Shown here: piece after piece, positions 23,818 to 32,828 of the stretch
Position numbering within the stretch: position 1 is the first letter of the stretch
Layout: every line of letters starts with the position of its first letter
Assembly (NCBI RefSeq): GCF_014836595.1
Contig: NZ_JACSQO010000001.1
Coordinates: 1-64,000, forward strand
Length of the DNA stretch: 64,000 nt
Direction of reading: 5' to 3'
From: Psychrobacillus faecigallinarum
Lineage (GTDB): Bacteria > Bacillota > Bacilli > Bacillales_A > Planococcaceae
Made by a program: the position numbers and the translations under genes
Notes under the pieces: generated by a model
Database searches by the model: none
What the model was told of the DNA's origin: nothing
What the model saw: the letters and a program-made list of their open reading frames with translations, nothing else

Positions 23818-23859
23818 AGGTTTGTCCTCATCACATGTTTAGAAAAACTCATTTCATTA

Positions 23860-24160
23860 TATCCTTTAGTATACAATAATGCCCCATAGGTGAACATTCT
23901 TCTCCCCCTCTAGCAAACTATCAATAGTTATAATATTCCATTTTCGCACGAAGAGGTAAAGGGATAAGTTAAAATAATCGCGAAATTAAACCTTACGTAT
24001 TAGTATACATAAAATATCCTGATACTCTTTCACTACTGACGAAATAAAACAACGGTTAAATAGCTAGAGACGAATATAAAATTTCATTACTAATATCATT
24101 ACTAAATCGTCTTTGATTGAGGGTACTTTCTATTTATAAAATGTTGGAGTCTAATGAATG
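23860..24160 (-). repeat. duplicated LXG upstream region, copy 2
   Basis: This is the promoter region of the intact LXG gene and the counterpart of 20400-20700. A GGATATAATG box lies near 23865, close to the gene, and could serve as a -10 element. No other feature is visible. Confidence 0.6.
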
Positions 24161-24260
24161 TATTAGGGCTTTACATATTTTACTTAACTAATATGTAATG
24201 TTCTTTTTTTCTAATCATTGATGCTACTGATTATCGGTAAAATATCAAAATAAGCCTATA

Positions 24261-24578
24261 TTAAAGTAATTCTACTCCAATTTGTTTATGTAATTTAACT
24301 TTTATTCTCTCTTCTTCACCTCCATACATTACAAAAGCTTTATCATCTTTTTTAATACTTGTTACATTATTAAAATCACCTGTAAATACTATAGAATCAT
24401 TAAATGTAATGCTTAAACTACTCGTTTGTTTATATACATCTAAAGTTAAAATTAACTTGAAATTTTGTTCATCCCTGTAAGTATAAATTAATTCTCCATC
24501 ATCTATATTGCCCGTTATACTGACTGGCTCACTTTGAAAAAGCTCTACTAGATCATATTCATCATACTTTATAAACAT
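24261..24578 (-). CDS. orphan immunity-type protein
   Basis: This 105-residue beta-rich acidic protein (MFIKYDEYDLVELFQSEPVS, then LILTLDVYKQTSSLSITF) is of a type seen beside polymorphic toxins. Directly upstream lies only a collapsed LXG remnant (24601-24775), so its toxin is gone. ATG 24578 follows GGGTG. The assignment as immunity is inferred from position. Confidence 0.55.
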   Translation of the reverse strand: MFIKYDEYDLVELFQSEPVSITGNIDDGELIYTYRDEQNFKLILTLDVYKQTSSLSITFNDSIVFTGDFNNVTSIKKDDKAFVMYGGEEERIKVKLHKQIGVELL

Positions 24579-24600
24579 TTGTATTCACCCTTTTATTAAT

Positions 24601-24775
24601 TATTTGGGTATAACAGTGATCACATCGCCTTCTTGATTTACAATAACTTTGTCTTGTGTTTAGTTATCGGCTAGATGGTGCAGAGCTACAATGTCAATCA
24701 CCTATCCATGATACTATTTGCTACGTCTGTTAGACTAGCGGTAAGTTGGACAATAAGTGTCAATTCCTGCTCCGC
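24601..24775 (-). pseudogene. collapsed LXG toxin: LXG fragment joined to a C-terminal tail
   Basis: The minus strand from 24775 resembles the LXG region of the intact gene (LTLIVQLTASLTDVANSIMD, then a damaged IVALHHL). It passes straight into a frame TQDKVIVNQEGDVITVIPK ending TAA, which looks like a toxin tail. A large internal deletion therefore removed most of the gene but left its last codons next to the intact immunity gene. Confidence 0.6.
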
Positions 24776-24796
24776 ACATATTGCTTTCCTTAAATT

Positions 24797-25408
24797 TTAC
24801 TCATTGTTCATACTTTTATTTCGCAACCATATCCTAGCTTTTTCATCCGTTAGAATTATTGGATGTTCTGGGCTTCCTATATTGATACTTTTTATAAAAG
24901 CCTCTTCTATTCCACGAATTCCAGTTAATATAGCTCCGTTTAGCAATACGCTTTCAAACGTTGCTAATCGTATATCCGCATTTAATAAAACTGCATTACG
25001 AAAATCCGTTTCGTCAAAAAGCCCTGCTACTAAATTAGCGTCTGACAGATCTGCTTTAATAAACACTGTTTTAATACATTCACTATCAGCAAGTCTAGCA
25101 GCTTTAATATTGGCATTTGTGAAGTCTGCATACGAGACATTAGATTTACCAAAATCTGCTCCCTCTAAATTTGTAGATATAAAAGTTGATGAACATAGTG
25201 AAGATGATGAGAGATCCTTGTTATTTAAATCTATGCCATCAAAGATACAATCTGTTATATTTGCTTGGTCTAGCGGGTAATGGGACAAATTCATACTCCG
25301 TAAATCAACCTCATCTATACCCAGTTTCTCTCCTAGTTCCCCAAGAGTTTCAATCCAAATTTGGTGCCATTCTAATTGAATGGTAATTTCTTTTATATCA
25401 GGTTTCAT
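24797..25408 (-). CDS. pentapeptide-repeat protein, likely immunity factor
   Basis: This is a 203-residue protein with A(D/N)Lxx-type repeats from about residue 45 to 160: LDQANITDC, LEGADFGKSN, ADFTNANIKAARL, ADLSDANL, DFRNAVLLNADIRLA and LNGAILTG. It should form a right-handed quadrilateral beta-helix. Similar proteins occur as immunity or DNA-mimic factors. It sits directly upstream of the collapsed LXG remnant. Confidence 0.75.
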   Translation of the reverse strand: MKPDIKEITIQLEWHQIWIETLGELGEKLGIDEVDLRSMNLSHYPLDQANITDCIFDGIDLNNKDLSSSSLCSSTFISTNLEGADFGKSNVSYADFTNANIKAARLADSECIKTVFIKADLSDANLVAGLFDETDFRNAVLLNADIRLATFESVLLNGAILTGIRGIEEAFIKSINIGSPEHPIILTDEKARIWLRNKSMNNE

Positions 25409-25419
25409 GCTTTACCCTC

Positions 25420-26020
25420 TCCAGATGATTTCCGACCCACATTCTAAATCCCTATTAATTTGGTTCAAAAGATTTTAAGAAAAAAACTTGAAAATATATA
25501 ACCACTCAATGTCAATAGTAACTCTACTTGATCCAATATGTAGGTGTTTAGTCGACACTCCTATTATAAAAACCATGAGAAATTTCCCCATGTTTTAAAC
25601 TTAGTTAAAGTTTCTTAAGTTTAGAGCTCCATAAATGATTATAAGTTATGATTTCATTTTAATAAAACCCTCTGCATCTAAGCATTTTTGACATTGAAAG
25701 ATGGCCATGCTTTGCTAGAGTACCCATTACTTTATAATTTTTTTTCACAAAGTCGAATGTTAATTGCTAATTTAGAGTGAACAATGGAACAGTATCTAAT
25801 CTTTATTGAATATATAAAGCACTTCATTCGCTTAATAATTTCTATGCGAAGTTTCTATCCAAAAACAGAAGTAGAAAAATACCTGCGCTTTTGCTTAAAT
25901 CTTCTGTGTTCAATAAAGAAAGCCATTTCTATAAAATTTAACACTTAGGGCACTTATAAAAATATAGTGCTCTTTTATATTTTTACATTAAAACACATGA
26001 GTCACTATTTTAGCTCTAAG
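25420..26020. other. 600-base gap without a supported gene
   Basis: The stretch is AT-rich. A short plus-strand frame near 25785 (MEQYLIFIEYIKHFIRL) lacks a ribosome site. GGGCACT and AGTGCTC near 25951-25971 form a small hairpin beside the end of the next gene, a weak terminator candidate. Confidence 0.4.
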
Positions 26021-26023
26021 AAC

Positions 26024-26953
26024 TTACTCACCTACCATACCGTCCTTATCATTATCATGCATATATGGGTATAACCAATGATCACTGGTGATTGGCATAC
26101 TAAACCCTGCTGCTTTTGCTTCTTTAATGGTTACCTGTCCATTACCGTTTGTATCCACACTGGTAATATCTTCGTTTGTGTTGGAACTGGTTGAACTGGA
26201 AGGTTCACTCTCTGTTAAACCAAGGGATGCATTTACTTCATCAGGGTTCACATTGTCAAATGTATCAACGATCTCGTTACCCATTATCGTATAGGTATAC
26301 TGATAGCTTGAGGGAATCTGCGTTTCTGTATTAGGATATGTGATAATTGCTACAAAATTAGTAGCTCCACCCGCTTTACGAATTGCATCTTCCATATACG
26401 CTTGATCACCATGTCGGTTAAGTGTACTTTCTTGTGGGGTAATATTATAAGCATTAGATACCCCTCCGAGAGAATCAGCAATGATATGTCCTTCATCTAA
26501 AAAGTCACTTTCTACACCCGGCACCTTAGCCTCATCAGAGTAGTATCTGCCAGACGATAATACAGGCTCGATACTGTCATCTTGTAGAGTGATTTCTTCA
26601 GCAATGACACGTACTAGCTGCCCGTGTTCATTCGTAAATGCCCAATATTCACGTTCCCCGTAACCAATGTCAACGACCACGTAAGATTCACGATGTCCGG
26701 ACAAATCCCCCCCATCAACTTCGATAAGTTTGTATCCTGAAAAAAGATTCTCTTTTGGTTGTGTTGATATTTCTTCAATTACTGGTTCCACAACAGTAGG
26801 GGTAGTTTCTTCTTTTTCACTATTTATATTTGATTCTGTGGGTATGTCTTGAGGAATTGTTACATCTGAAATGGCTGCGTCTTCTACGTTTGTACAACCA
26901 ACCATTAAGATGGCCGTTAAAAGTATAATTAAATATTTCATTTTCTTTTTCAC
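26024..26953 (-). CDS. lipoprotein DNA/RNA non-specific nuclease with excalibur-like C-terminus
   Basis: GTG 26953 follows AGGAGAG. Residues 1-20 are a lipoprotein signal with lipobox LMVGC, then a long acidic linker. The domain around residues 75-230 carries DEGHIIADSLGGVSNAYNIT and ESTLNRHGDQAYMEDAIRKA, as in DNA/RNA non-specific endonucleases (His near residue 154). The C-terminus reads DTNGNGQVTIKEAKAAGFSM, then HDNDKDGMVGE, an excalibur/EF-hand-like calcium site without its usual Cys pair. It probably acts outside the membrane, possibly on environmental DNA. Confidence 0.8.
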   Translation of the reverse strand: MKKKMKYLIILLTAILMVGCTNVEDAAISDVTIPQDIPTESNINSEKEETTPTVVEPVIEEISTQPKENLFSGYKLIEVDGGDLSGHRESYVVVDIGYGEREYWAFTNEHGQLVRVIAEEITLQDDSIEPVLSSGRYYSDEAKVPGVESDFLDEGHIIADSLGGVSNAYNITPQESTLNRHGDQAYMEDAIRKAGGATNFVAIITYPNTETQIPSSYQYTYTIMGNEIVDTFDNVNPDEVNASLGLTESEPSSSTSSNTNEDITSVDTNGNGQVTIKEAKAAGFSMPITSDHWLYPYMHDNDKDGMVGE

Positions 26954-27175
26954 TTTAGGACTCTCCTATTATAGTTTCATATTGTTCATTCTAAAAATTT
27001 CGGAACTAGTATAGACTAACATTATTGTTAGCCTATTGATAATAGTAAATTTTAAGATTTACTGTATTTCAGCAGGTAGTTTGTCTGAAATGTGCAGAAG
27101 CCCATAAGTGAAATAAGGTTTTACTAAGTTCGTAGTGGGTATTCGGAGCTTAAACCATAGTACGACGCAAAAACA

Positions 27176-27219
27176 TTAAAGAGTTTCTTACTCAATAAGG
27201 TAAGAAACTCTTTAATGTA
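27176..27219. terminator. bidirectional terminator
   Basis: AAAGAGTTTCTTAC and GTAAGAAACTCTTT form a long perfect stem followed by an AT-rich run. It lies between the 27282 gene (minus) and the nuclease gene. The gap 26954-27175 shows nothing else. Confidence 0.8.
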
Positions 27220-27281
27220 AGCATATTTTTCTTGGTTTTGGTTTATTCCATTTGATTGTGGCATACTTTCACGTTATTTAT

Positions 27282-27851
27282 CTATAACGTACTGAGCCGT
27301 AATTCATAAAAATACTGCACAATTGGGTGTTTTAACTTCATCTTCTCCGACATGTTTAAAATTCGTTTTTTGCCAAGCCGTCTGTCTACCAAAGCAAGAA
27401 CATTCAATAATATATCATTACTCTCTATGCTTTCCTCTATAGAAGTGGATAAAAACTTATTAGCTACAATTACAAAATTTGATTTGCTTAATGATGACTG
27501 CGCTGACAAAAGCTCCTTTGCATATTCTGATAATTTTCTACCCCTTGCAATTACTTGTAAACGATCTTCCGGAATTATACCATTGCTTTCTTTTTTTACC
27601 GTTTCAATTTCCTCAATGTTGATAGGTATTTGGATAGTTGAATCATTTTTAATTTCCTGCTCATTCAGATACCATTTGATTATGTTAGTTTTATCACTCA
27701 TATTCAGTACATTCTTTCTATCTACCGTAATATAACAAAGTCCGGATTTATCAGGTAAATAACGGTAGCTGCTTGCACTGTATTCAACCCTTCCATATAA
27801 TGCAGGACAGAGATAACTCTCCAATTTTTTCTTCAATTTGCTCCAGCTCAT
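27282..27851 (-). CDS. conserved hypothetical protein (SF0329-like)
   Basis: The 189-residue soluble protein begins MSWSKLKKKLESYLCPALYG, then SYRYLPDKSGLCYITVDRKN. I associate this pattern with a conserved Firmicute family sometimes labelled SF0329. The middle is beta-rich and the C-terminal 70 residues are helical. Function is unknown. ATG 27851 follows AAGGAG. It is monocistronic. Confidence 0.6.
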   Translation of the reverse strand: MSWSKLKKKLESYLCPALYGRVEYSASSYRYLPDKSGLCYITVDRKNVLNMSDKTNIIKWYLNEQEIKNDSTIQIPINIEEIETVKKESNGIIPEDRLQVIARGRKLSEYAKELLSAQSSLSKSNFVIVANKFLSTSIEESIESNDILLNVLALVDRRLGKKRILNMSEKMKLKHPIVQYFYELRLSTL

Positions 27852-28043
27852 GTGATTCTCCTTAATCTTTAAATTGTAAATATTTATCGAGGCATTAGTT
27901 TTAGTATTTATAATACAATAACATCTATTCTACTAAATACAAGGTTTAAGTGTGACTAGAGTTCGTGATGTATCGAAAGTAGTGTGTGAGCAAAATATGG
28001 ACGCTATGTTCATATAGTAAGGTACCTAAGTATTTTATGAGAT

Positions 28044-28085
28044 AAAAAAGACATAAATTAGCTGAACTAATCTATGTCTCTTTTA
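28044..28085 (-). terminator. terminator after the purine permease
   Basis: AAAGACATA-ATTAG and CTAAT-CTATGTCTCTTT form a stem just past the permease stop on the minus strand. Confidence 0.7.
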
Positions 28086-28132
28086 ATTTAATTACCCAGA
28101 TACTGTATTCTCACAGTCCTCTAATTCTCTTC

Positions 28133-29428
28133 CTATACGATAAAAGCAAAGTATAAAATGAATAATAAACAAAGTATATACATAATTGGATGAACTTCTT
28201 TATAACGCTTTTGTGCTACTAAACAAATTGGATAAAGAACAAAACCCAATCCGATTCCAATTGCCACACTAGAAGTAAGAGGCATCATAATAATTGTTAA
28301 AAATGATGGAATGACAACTTCTAATTTAGTCCAGTTTATTTTACTGATCTCCATTGCCATTAATGCGCCTACAATAATTAATGCAGCTGCTGTAACCTCG
28401 ACTGAAATAACTGCAACTAGTGGTGAAAAGAATAAAGCAATTACAAAACAAGCTGCAATCACGACAGACGTAAAGCCTGTTCTTCCTCCGACAGCAATAC
28501 CAGCGGAAGATTCAACACTCGTAGCAGGTGTCGATGTACCTAAAATAGCGCCAATTGCACCAGCAGAAGAATCAGCAAGTAGACCTTTTCCGATATTTGG
28601 AATCGTGTTACCTTTCATCATTCCTGCTTGACTAGTAAGTGCAATTAATGCGCCAGCTGTATCAAAAAAGGCAACGATTAAAAAAGTGAAAATAACTGTC
28701 AGTATTTCTGGTGTAAAAATCTCATCTAAATGATAAAATACAACCCCAAATGTCGGTTTAATGCTCGGTATACTTCCAACGATGGATGAAGGAACATCAA
28801 TTAATCCAAAAATCATACCAATAATCGTTGTAATGACCATCCCGTAGAAAATTCCGCCCCTTATTCCACGAACTAACATAACAATAGTAAGGATAAGACT
28901 AATAATTGCTAGTAGGGTCATAGGTGAAGTTAAATCTCCGATGGAAACAAATGTATCTGGATTGCCAGTAATAATTCCTCCATTTTTTAGCCCAATAAAT
29001 GTGATGAAGAAACCAATTCCAGAAGCTATTGCATATTTTAAATCCAGTGGAATGATATTGATGATTTTCTCACGGATTTTCATTAAACTCAATAGCATAA
29101 AAATGATTCCCGCAACAAAAACACCAGTCAAAGCGACTTGCCATTCTATTCCCATCCCAATACAGACAGAAAAAGTGAAAAATGAATTCAATCCCATACT
29201 AGGTGCAATTGCGATTGGATAGTTAGCAAGTAAACCCATAAGTAGTGTTCCGATGATTGCAGTAAGAGCAGTTGCCGTGAATACAGCTCCACTATCCATC
29301 CCAGATTGGCTTAGAATAATAGGATTTACGACTAATATATAAGCGATAGATAGGAAGGTCGTTATCCCTGCGAGTGATTCCTGCTTATAGGAAGTGTTCC
29401 GTTCTGTAAATTTAAAAAAGTTTCTCAT
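28133..29428 (-). CDS. NCS2 purine permease (guanine/hypoxanthine, PbuG/PbuO type)
   Basis: The 431-residue permease has about 12-14 membrane segments. It begins NFFKFTERNTSYKQESLAG, then NPIILSQSGMD, and contains PSMGLNSFFTF and LGTSTPATSVESSAGIAVGG, signatures of AzgA-like NCS2 purine permeases. It imports guanine or hypoxanthine. A guanine-type riboswitch and terminator precede it (29524-29669), so expression should fall when guanine or hypoxanthine is plentiful. ATG 29428 follows AGGAGA. Confidence 0.9.
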   Translation of the reverse strand: MRNFFKFTERNTSYKQESLAGITTFLSIAYILVVNPIILSQSGMDSGAVFTATALTAIIGTLLMGLLANYPIAIAPSMGLNSFFTFSVCIGMGIEWQVALTGVFVAGIIFMLLSLMKIREKIINIIPLDLKYAIASGIGFFITFIGLKNGGIITGNPDTFVSIGDLTSPMTLLAIISLILTIVMLVRGIRGGIFYGMVITTIIGMIFGLIDVPSSIVGSIPSIKPTFGVVFYHLDEIFTPEILTVIFTFLIVAFFDTAGALIALTSQAGMMKGNTIPNIGKGLLADSSAGAIGAILGTSTPATSVESSAGIAVGGRTGFTSVVIAACFVIALFFSPLVAVISVEVTAAALIIVGALMAMEISKINWTKLEVVIPSFLTIIMMPLTSSVAIGIGLGFVLYPICLVAQKRYKEVHPIMYILCLLFILYFAFIV

Positions 29429-29523
29429 GTTGTTGTAATCTCCTATTTCCTATAATTAAGAATTGAAAGGGAATGACTTCGAATTTAGTTTTCCAACCAA
29501 ATCATTTTATTATCCTCTTAATA

Positions 29524-29560
29524 TAAAAAAAGCTTTGACCACTAATTGGCCAAAGCTTTT
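29524..29560 (-). terminator. riboswitch-controlled terminator
   Basis: AAAAGCTTTGGCC and GGTCAAAGCTTTTTTT (minus strand) form the expression-platform terminator between the aptamer and the permease start. Confidence 0.85.
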
Positions 29561-29600
29561 CTACAAAAAATGGAATAAAAAACATCATTAATTTCCCATT

Positions 29601-29669
29601 CCTTGTAGACAAGCTATTTATTGGTAGCTGGTAGAAACTTTCAAGCCGTATTCTTGAAATTATACAAGG
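29601..29669 (-). promoter_or_regulatory. purine (guanine-class) riboswitch aptamer
   Basis: On the minus strand P1 is CTTGTA with TACAAG, P2 is TTTCAAG with CTTGAAA, the core is GTTTCTACC and P3 is AGCTA with TAGCT. The loops ATACGG and CCAATAAA are as in purine aptamers. The base before the final TACAAG is C, the specificity position 74, which indicates guanine/hypoxanthine rather than adenine. It controls the NCS2 permease by transcription termination. Confidence 0.88.
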
Positions 29670-29825
29670 TATATCTATTCTTTTAAAAACATTAGGAGAA
29701 TGATAACAAGTTTAATTTAAACCGTCAATAGTATAAATTGGAATAATTTTTTAGCAACAGGTGTAAAAATATTATAAAAAGAGCAAAAGTATTAGAAGAC
29801 ACTAGATCTACATATATATTTCTCT

Positions 29826-30563
29826 TTAGCCTGCATCTGACTTTAGCCTACTAAAGTCTAAATTATTTAGTCGTTCTTTTTCAATAAATATCATTAATTT
29901 ATCGCCGTCATGCCAACACCACTCAAGACTTTCATCTGAATCAACTGTTAATAGTGGGATCCATTCTGACCCAGGTGTTGGATCATATGCTAGTGTATAA
30001 TGAGAAGGGTAACCTAGAAGATAGTCCGAACTTTTATGTAGTGAATCCCGGATTTCAGTGTATATGTCGCTCTCAACTTCATCGAAAGGCCAGTCCTTCA
30101 TCTGGTATTCATCATAAGGAATATCAATAGTCGGAAAAAACTCAATCACTGTGGTCTTTCCAGTATCTGAATGAGGAGGCATTAACGTCTCTAGATTGTT
30201 TGTTTCTGGAATATAGATACCATGAATATATCCGTCCTCAAAGGCTTCTAGATAAACATCCTCATAATTGTCATTTGCTACAAAAAGACTTAGTAATCCT
30301 TTCGATGGCAGACCTCTTTCAGTTGAAGTGATTTCTGTAAAATTGATTTGGCCAAGGAAGCGATACGGTTTCTTCTCATACATCGGCCATTCGCTACCAA
30401 TTGGTAAATCAGGTGCTCCTCCAAAACGACTGCCGCCCATTCGAAGTTCAGTATCTGTATTCCTAACTATATCAAAGGCTGGCCTCAACACTTGAGATAA
30501 ATACTTTTTATGATTATTAATATTTGATTGTTCAATCATCTCTAGAAAATTATTCTTATTCAT
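29826..30563 (-). CDS. YwqG-like protein (DUF1963)
   Basis: ATG 30563 follows GGGAGG, giving 245 residues; the longer reading is unlikely. Motifs are MGGSRFGGAPDLPIGSEWP, FLGQINFTEI and GLLSLFVANDNYEDV, then HYTLAYDPTPGSEWIPLLTV. This is the DUF1963/YwqG pattern of a soluble protein of unclear function. In other bacteria these genes lie near toxin-immunity clusters. Confidence 0.8.
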   Translation of the reverse strand: MNKNNFLEMIEQSNINNHKKYLSQVLRPAFDIVRNTDTELRMGGSRFGGAPDLPIGSEWPMYEKKPYRFLGQINFTEITSTERGLPSKGLLSLFVANDNYEDVYLEAFEDGYIHGIYIPETNNLETLMPPHSDTGKTTVIEFFPTIDIPYDEYQMKDWPFDEVESDIYTEIRDSLHKSSDYLLGYPSHYTLAYDPTPGSEWIPLLTVDSDESLEWCWHDGDKLMIFIEKERLNNLDFSRLKSDAG

Positions 30564-30738
30564 TATATCCTCCCTACATGCATTTAACTTTAAAAGCGCT
30601 TTGAGTTGTCTATTAAATGAGATGGCATGCTTAACTTTTTTTTTCTGTAACTCATCTTCTCCTTTCATTAAACAAATATTTCCCATAAAGGTCTACATCA
30701 TCTTTAAATAAAATTCAATATCAGTATTAAACAATCAC

Positions 30739-30909
30739 TCATAAGCCGGGACCTGTTACAACGTTATATAATACGTATAAGAAGAGAATGATTGAAACAA
30801 TTAGTATTTCTCCTTTATTATTGTGATTAACCTTTCTTTTATGGTTTAGAACCTTTCTGTAATTTCTTTGAATTATTTTCTGTCTTAGTTTTTTATCATC
30901 TAAAGGCAT
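30739..30909 (-). CDS. small membrane protein, 56 residues
   Basis: ATG 30909 opens a basic N-terminal half (LDDKKLRQKIIQRNYRKVLN) and a single hydrophobic helix (EILIVSIILFLYVLYNVV). The frame is open to TGA 30739. No strong Shine-Dalgarno is visible. It is probably a tail-anchored small membrane protein. The gap to 31348 holds a minus-strand hairpin with T run near 31055-31095 and nothing else. Confidence 0.45.
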   Translation of the reverse strand: MPLDDKKLRQKIIQRNYRKVLNHKRKVNHNNKGEILIVSIILFLYVLYNVVTGPGL

Positions 30910-31348
30910 TAAACCAATCCTCTTTCATTTAGATTAAAAATCGGTAGAAGTGCAAATAATTTTTAATGCTTTTTTTATATTATGTTCAATTATAACTTTT
31001 AGTTTCCTATAATAGTAAATTATACCATTTATTATTTTTGTACATGAATTAGAAAATAAAAAAAGCCCACTACATTTAGTGGCAGGGCAAGCTGTATCTT
31101 ACTTTTTTTTAATATTTGGCTATGTTAAATTGTCATATTTTTGTTAAGAAATTAACTGCCATTGATATTGTTCCAAATTTTTAATGCTCTTGGATAACAA
31201 TTATTAACTTGGCTGACTTAAATAAATCTATGGAAGAATTAGAGCCTTTATTATTAAACTAATGGCCAGATTATGGAGCAACCTCTAAAGGGAACTAGAG
31301 GATATTGAATGGTACATTAAGTAACTTAAAAATATGAGGTGGGATTAG

Positions 31349-31801
31349 ATGGAGAATAATTTTTTTATCTATGTAAATTTTTCAGAAGAAAATGGCACGC
31401 AAGATTATAAATATTGGTTTTCTTTCATTAAATATTTTATAAAATCTGCAGACTCTATAGAATTTCATTTATGGAACGAAGAAGTTGAAACTATTAAAGA
31501 ATTAAGTTTGAAAACGGATCTAAAAAAAATTTGTTTAGACCGTTTAAAAATGGTTAGTTTTGTTGGGGATATAAATCATAACCTAATTAACTATATTTTA
31601 AAAGATAGTTTAAATAATCACGGAGAAGTAAAATGGTTTTCGATCCTTTTAAAATTTAAGGGCAATTTATTCTTTGAATCTTCACATTGGGGTTCTGAAA
31701 TTAATATAGAGAATCCTAATGAAAATGAAATTAAAATGATTAAAAGTGTGTTGCCAAAGAATGCAACATTTCATCATTTTAATAAAAATCAGAGTGAATA
31801 G
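31349..31801 (+). CDS. hypothetical protein, 150 residues
   Basis: ATG 31349 follows a GAGGTGGG site. The soluble alpha/beta protein reads FIYVNFSEENGTQDYKYWFS, then IEFHLWNEEVETIKEL and KWFSILLKFKGNLFFESSHW. The family is not recognised. Proteins of this size and composition occur as immunity genes, but no toxin lies next to it. Confidence 0.5.
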   Translation: MENNFFIYVNFSEENGTQDYKYWFSFIKYFIKSADSIEFHLWNEEVETIKELSLKTDLKKICLDRLKMVSFVGDINHNLINYILKDSLNNHGEVKWFSILLKFKGNLFFESSHWGSEINIENPNENEIKMIKSVLPKNATFHHFNKNQSE

Positions 31802-32136
31802 AAATCATTCTGTTTCTTTCACCATACCCTAAGTCTATTAATAAATCACTTTCCACTTAAAGTTGGTACCACAAGAATCAATTAACCACACTCCACTCTA
31901 GTGATTTACTTGATGGTGACCTTAACTTTTTATTCAATTAACCCATTACTTGAATACTTTTCTTATAACTACTTCGATGTCCTTTCAAATTCACAACCTT
32001 CTTGTTGAACTAAACTGTTCCGTCCGTTCAGTAAGAAAATGGGTACTAAGAAATATTCCAATCCAAATACCTTTGTTAAAATTTGCAATAAAATACTTTA
32101 CATCTATTAAAAAGAGAGATAATATTAACAACAGAC

Positions 32137-32152
32137 GATTGATTAATCATTC
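32137..32152. promoter_or_regulatory. TetR operator upstream of the regulator
   Basis: GATTGATTAATCATTC lies 17 bases before the regulator ATG and matches 15 of 16 positions of the palindrome at 32792-32807. Confidence 0.75.
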
Positions 32153-32168
32153 ATTAAGGAGGAGTATA

Positions 32169-32771
32169 ATGCCTTTATCTGAAAAACAAATACTGAATAT
32201 GCAGACTAGAAGACAAATAATATTAGATTCCGCTACTTACCTTTTTGCAACGGAAGGATATGAGGGAACAACTATAAAAAAAGTTGCTGAAGCTGCAAAG
32301 GTTAGCTTTGGCAGTGTGTTTACTTATTTTAAAGATAAGGAAGAACTCTTTTATACTGTTGTTGTAGAACCACTCGAGGAATTATCAAACCAGGTATTAG
32401 CATTTAATCCAGATGCAAAAGACCTTTTAAATGAGTTAGAAAATATGATAAAAACTCATATTAGACTCTATGCAGGTATCAATAACTATCTTGGATTGGT
32501 TGTTCAGGTTGTTGGTCAGCATCAGCGATTCCCTAGAGTATTTGAGAAACTAGATGCCTTTCATGATGAATTTAAAGCAAAAGTCATTCTATTAATCAAA
32601 AACGGGCAAAAGAATAATCTATTTATACAACAAGATCCTTATATAGTCGCTACTCTTTACACTAGTCTTTTAATCGGTATTCGCTTAAATACAACAGACA
32701 ATGTATCTAGCATTATGTGGGATCGCTTTATACCCTCAACAATTCATCTATTTGGAGTTAATTCCAAATAG
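32169..32771 (+). CDS. TetR-family repressor of the adjacent MFS pump
   Basis: ATG 32169 follows AAGGAGG, giving 200 residues; the upstream extension is not needed. The N-terminal helix-turn-helix reads RRQIILDSATYLFATEGYEG, then TTIKKVAEAAKVSFGSVFTY with the TetR recognition helix. The C-terminal ligand domain is helical. A palindrome before this gene and a perfect copy before the MFS gene indicate autorepression and control of the pump. Confidence 0.88.
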   Translation: MPLSEKQILNMQTRRQIILDSATYLFATEGYEGTTIKKVAEAAKVSFGSVFTYFKDKEELFYTVVVEPLEELSNQVLAFNPDAKDLLNELENMIKTHIRLYAGINNYLGLVVQVVGQHQRFPRVFEKLDAFHDEFKAKVILLIKNGQKNNLFIQQDPYIVATLYTSLLIGIRLNTTDNVSSIMWDRFIPSTIHLFGVNSK

Positions 32772-32791
32772 ATTCTTTTTAACATATTAAC

Positions 32792-32807
32792 GATTGATTA
32801 ATCAATC
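32792..32807. promoter_or_regulatory. TetR operator upstream of the MFS gene
   Basis: GATTGATTAATCAATC is a perfect 16-base palindrome 21 bases before the MFS start codon, in the gap between regulator and pump. Confidence 0.78.
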
Positions 32808-32828
32808 AACAATAAAGGAGATAAAAAA

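Noticed and set aside
24675..25280. 201-codon plus-strand ORF
   Set aside because: It is antisense to the pentapeptide-repeat gene. The repeat pattern of the minus-strand protein is decisive.
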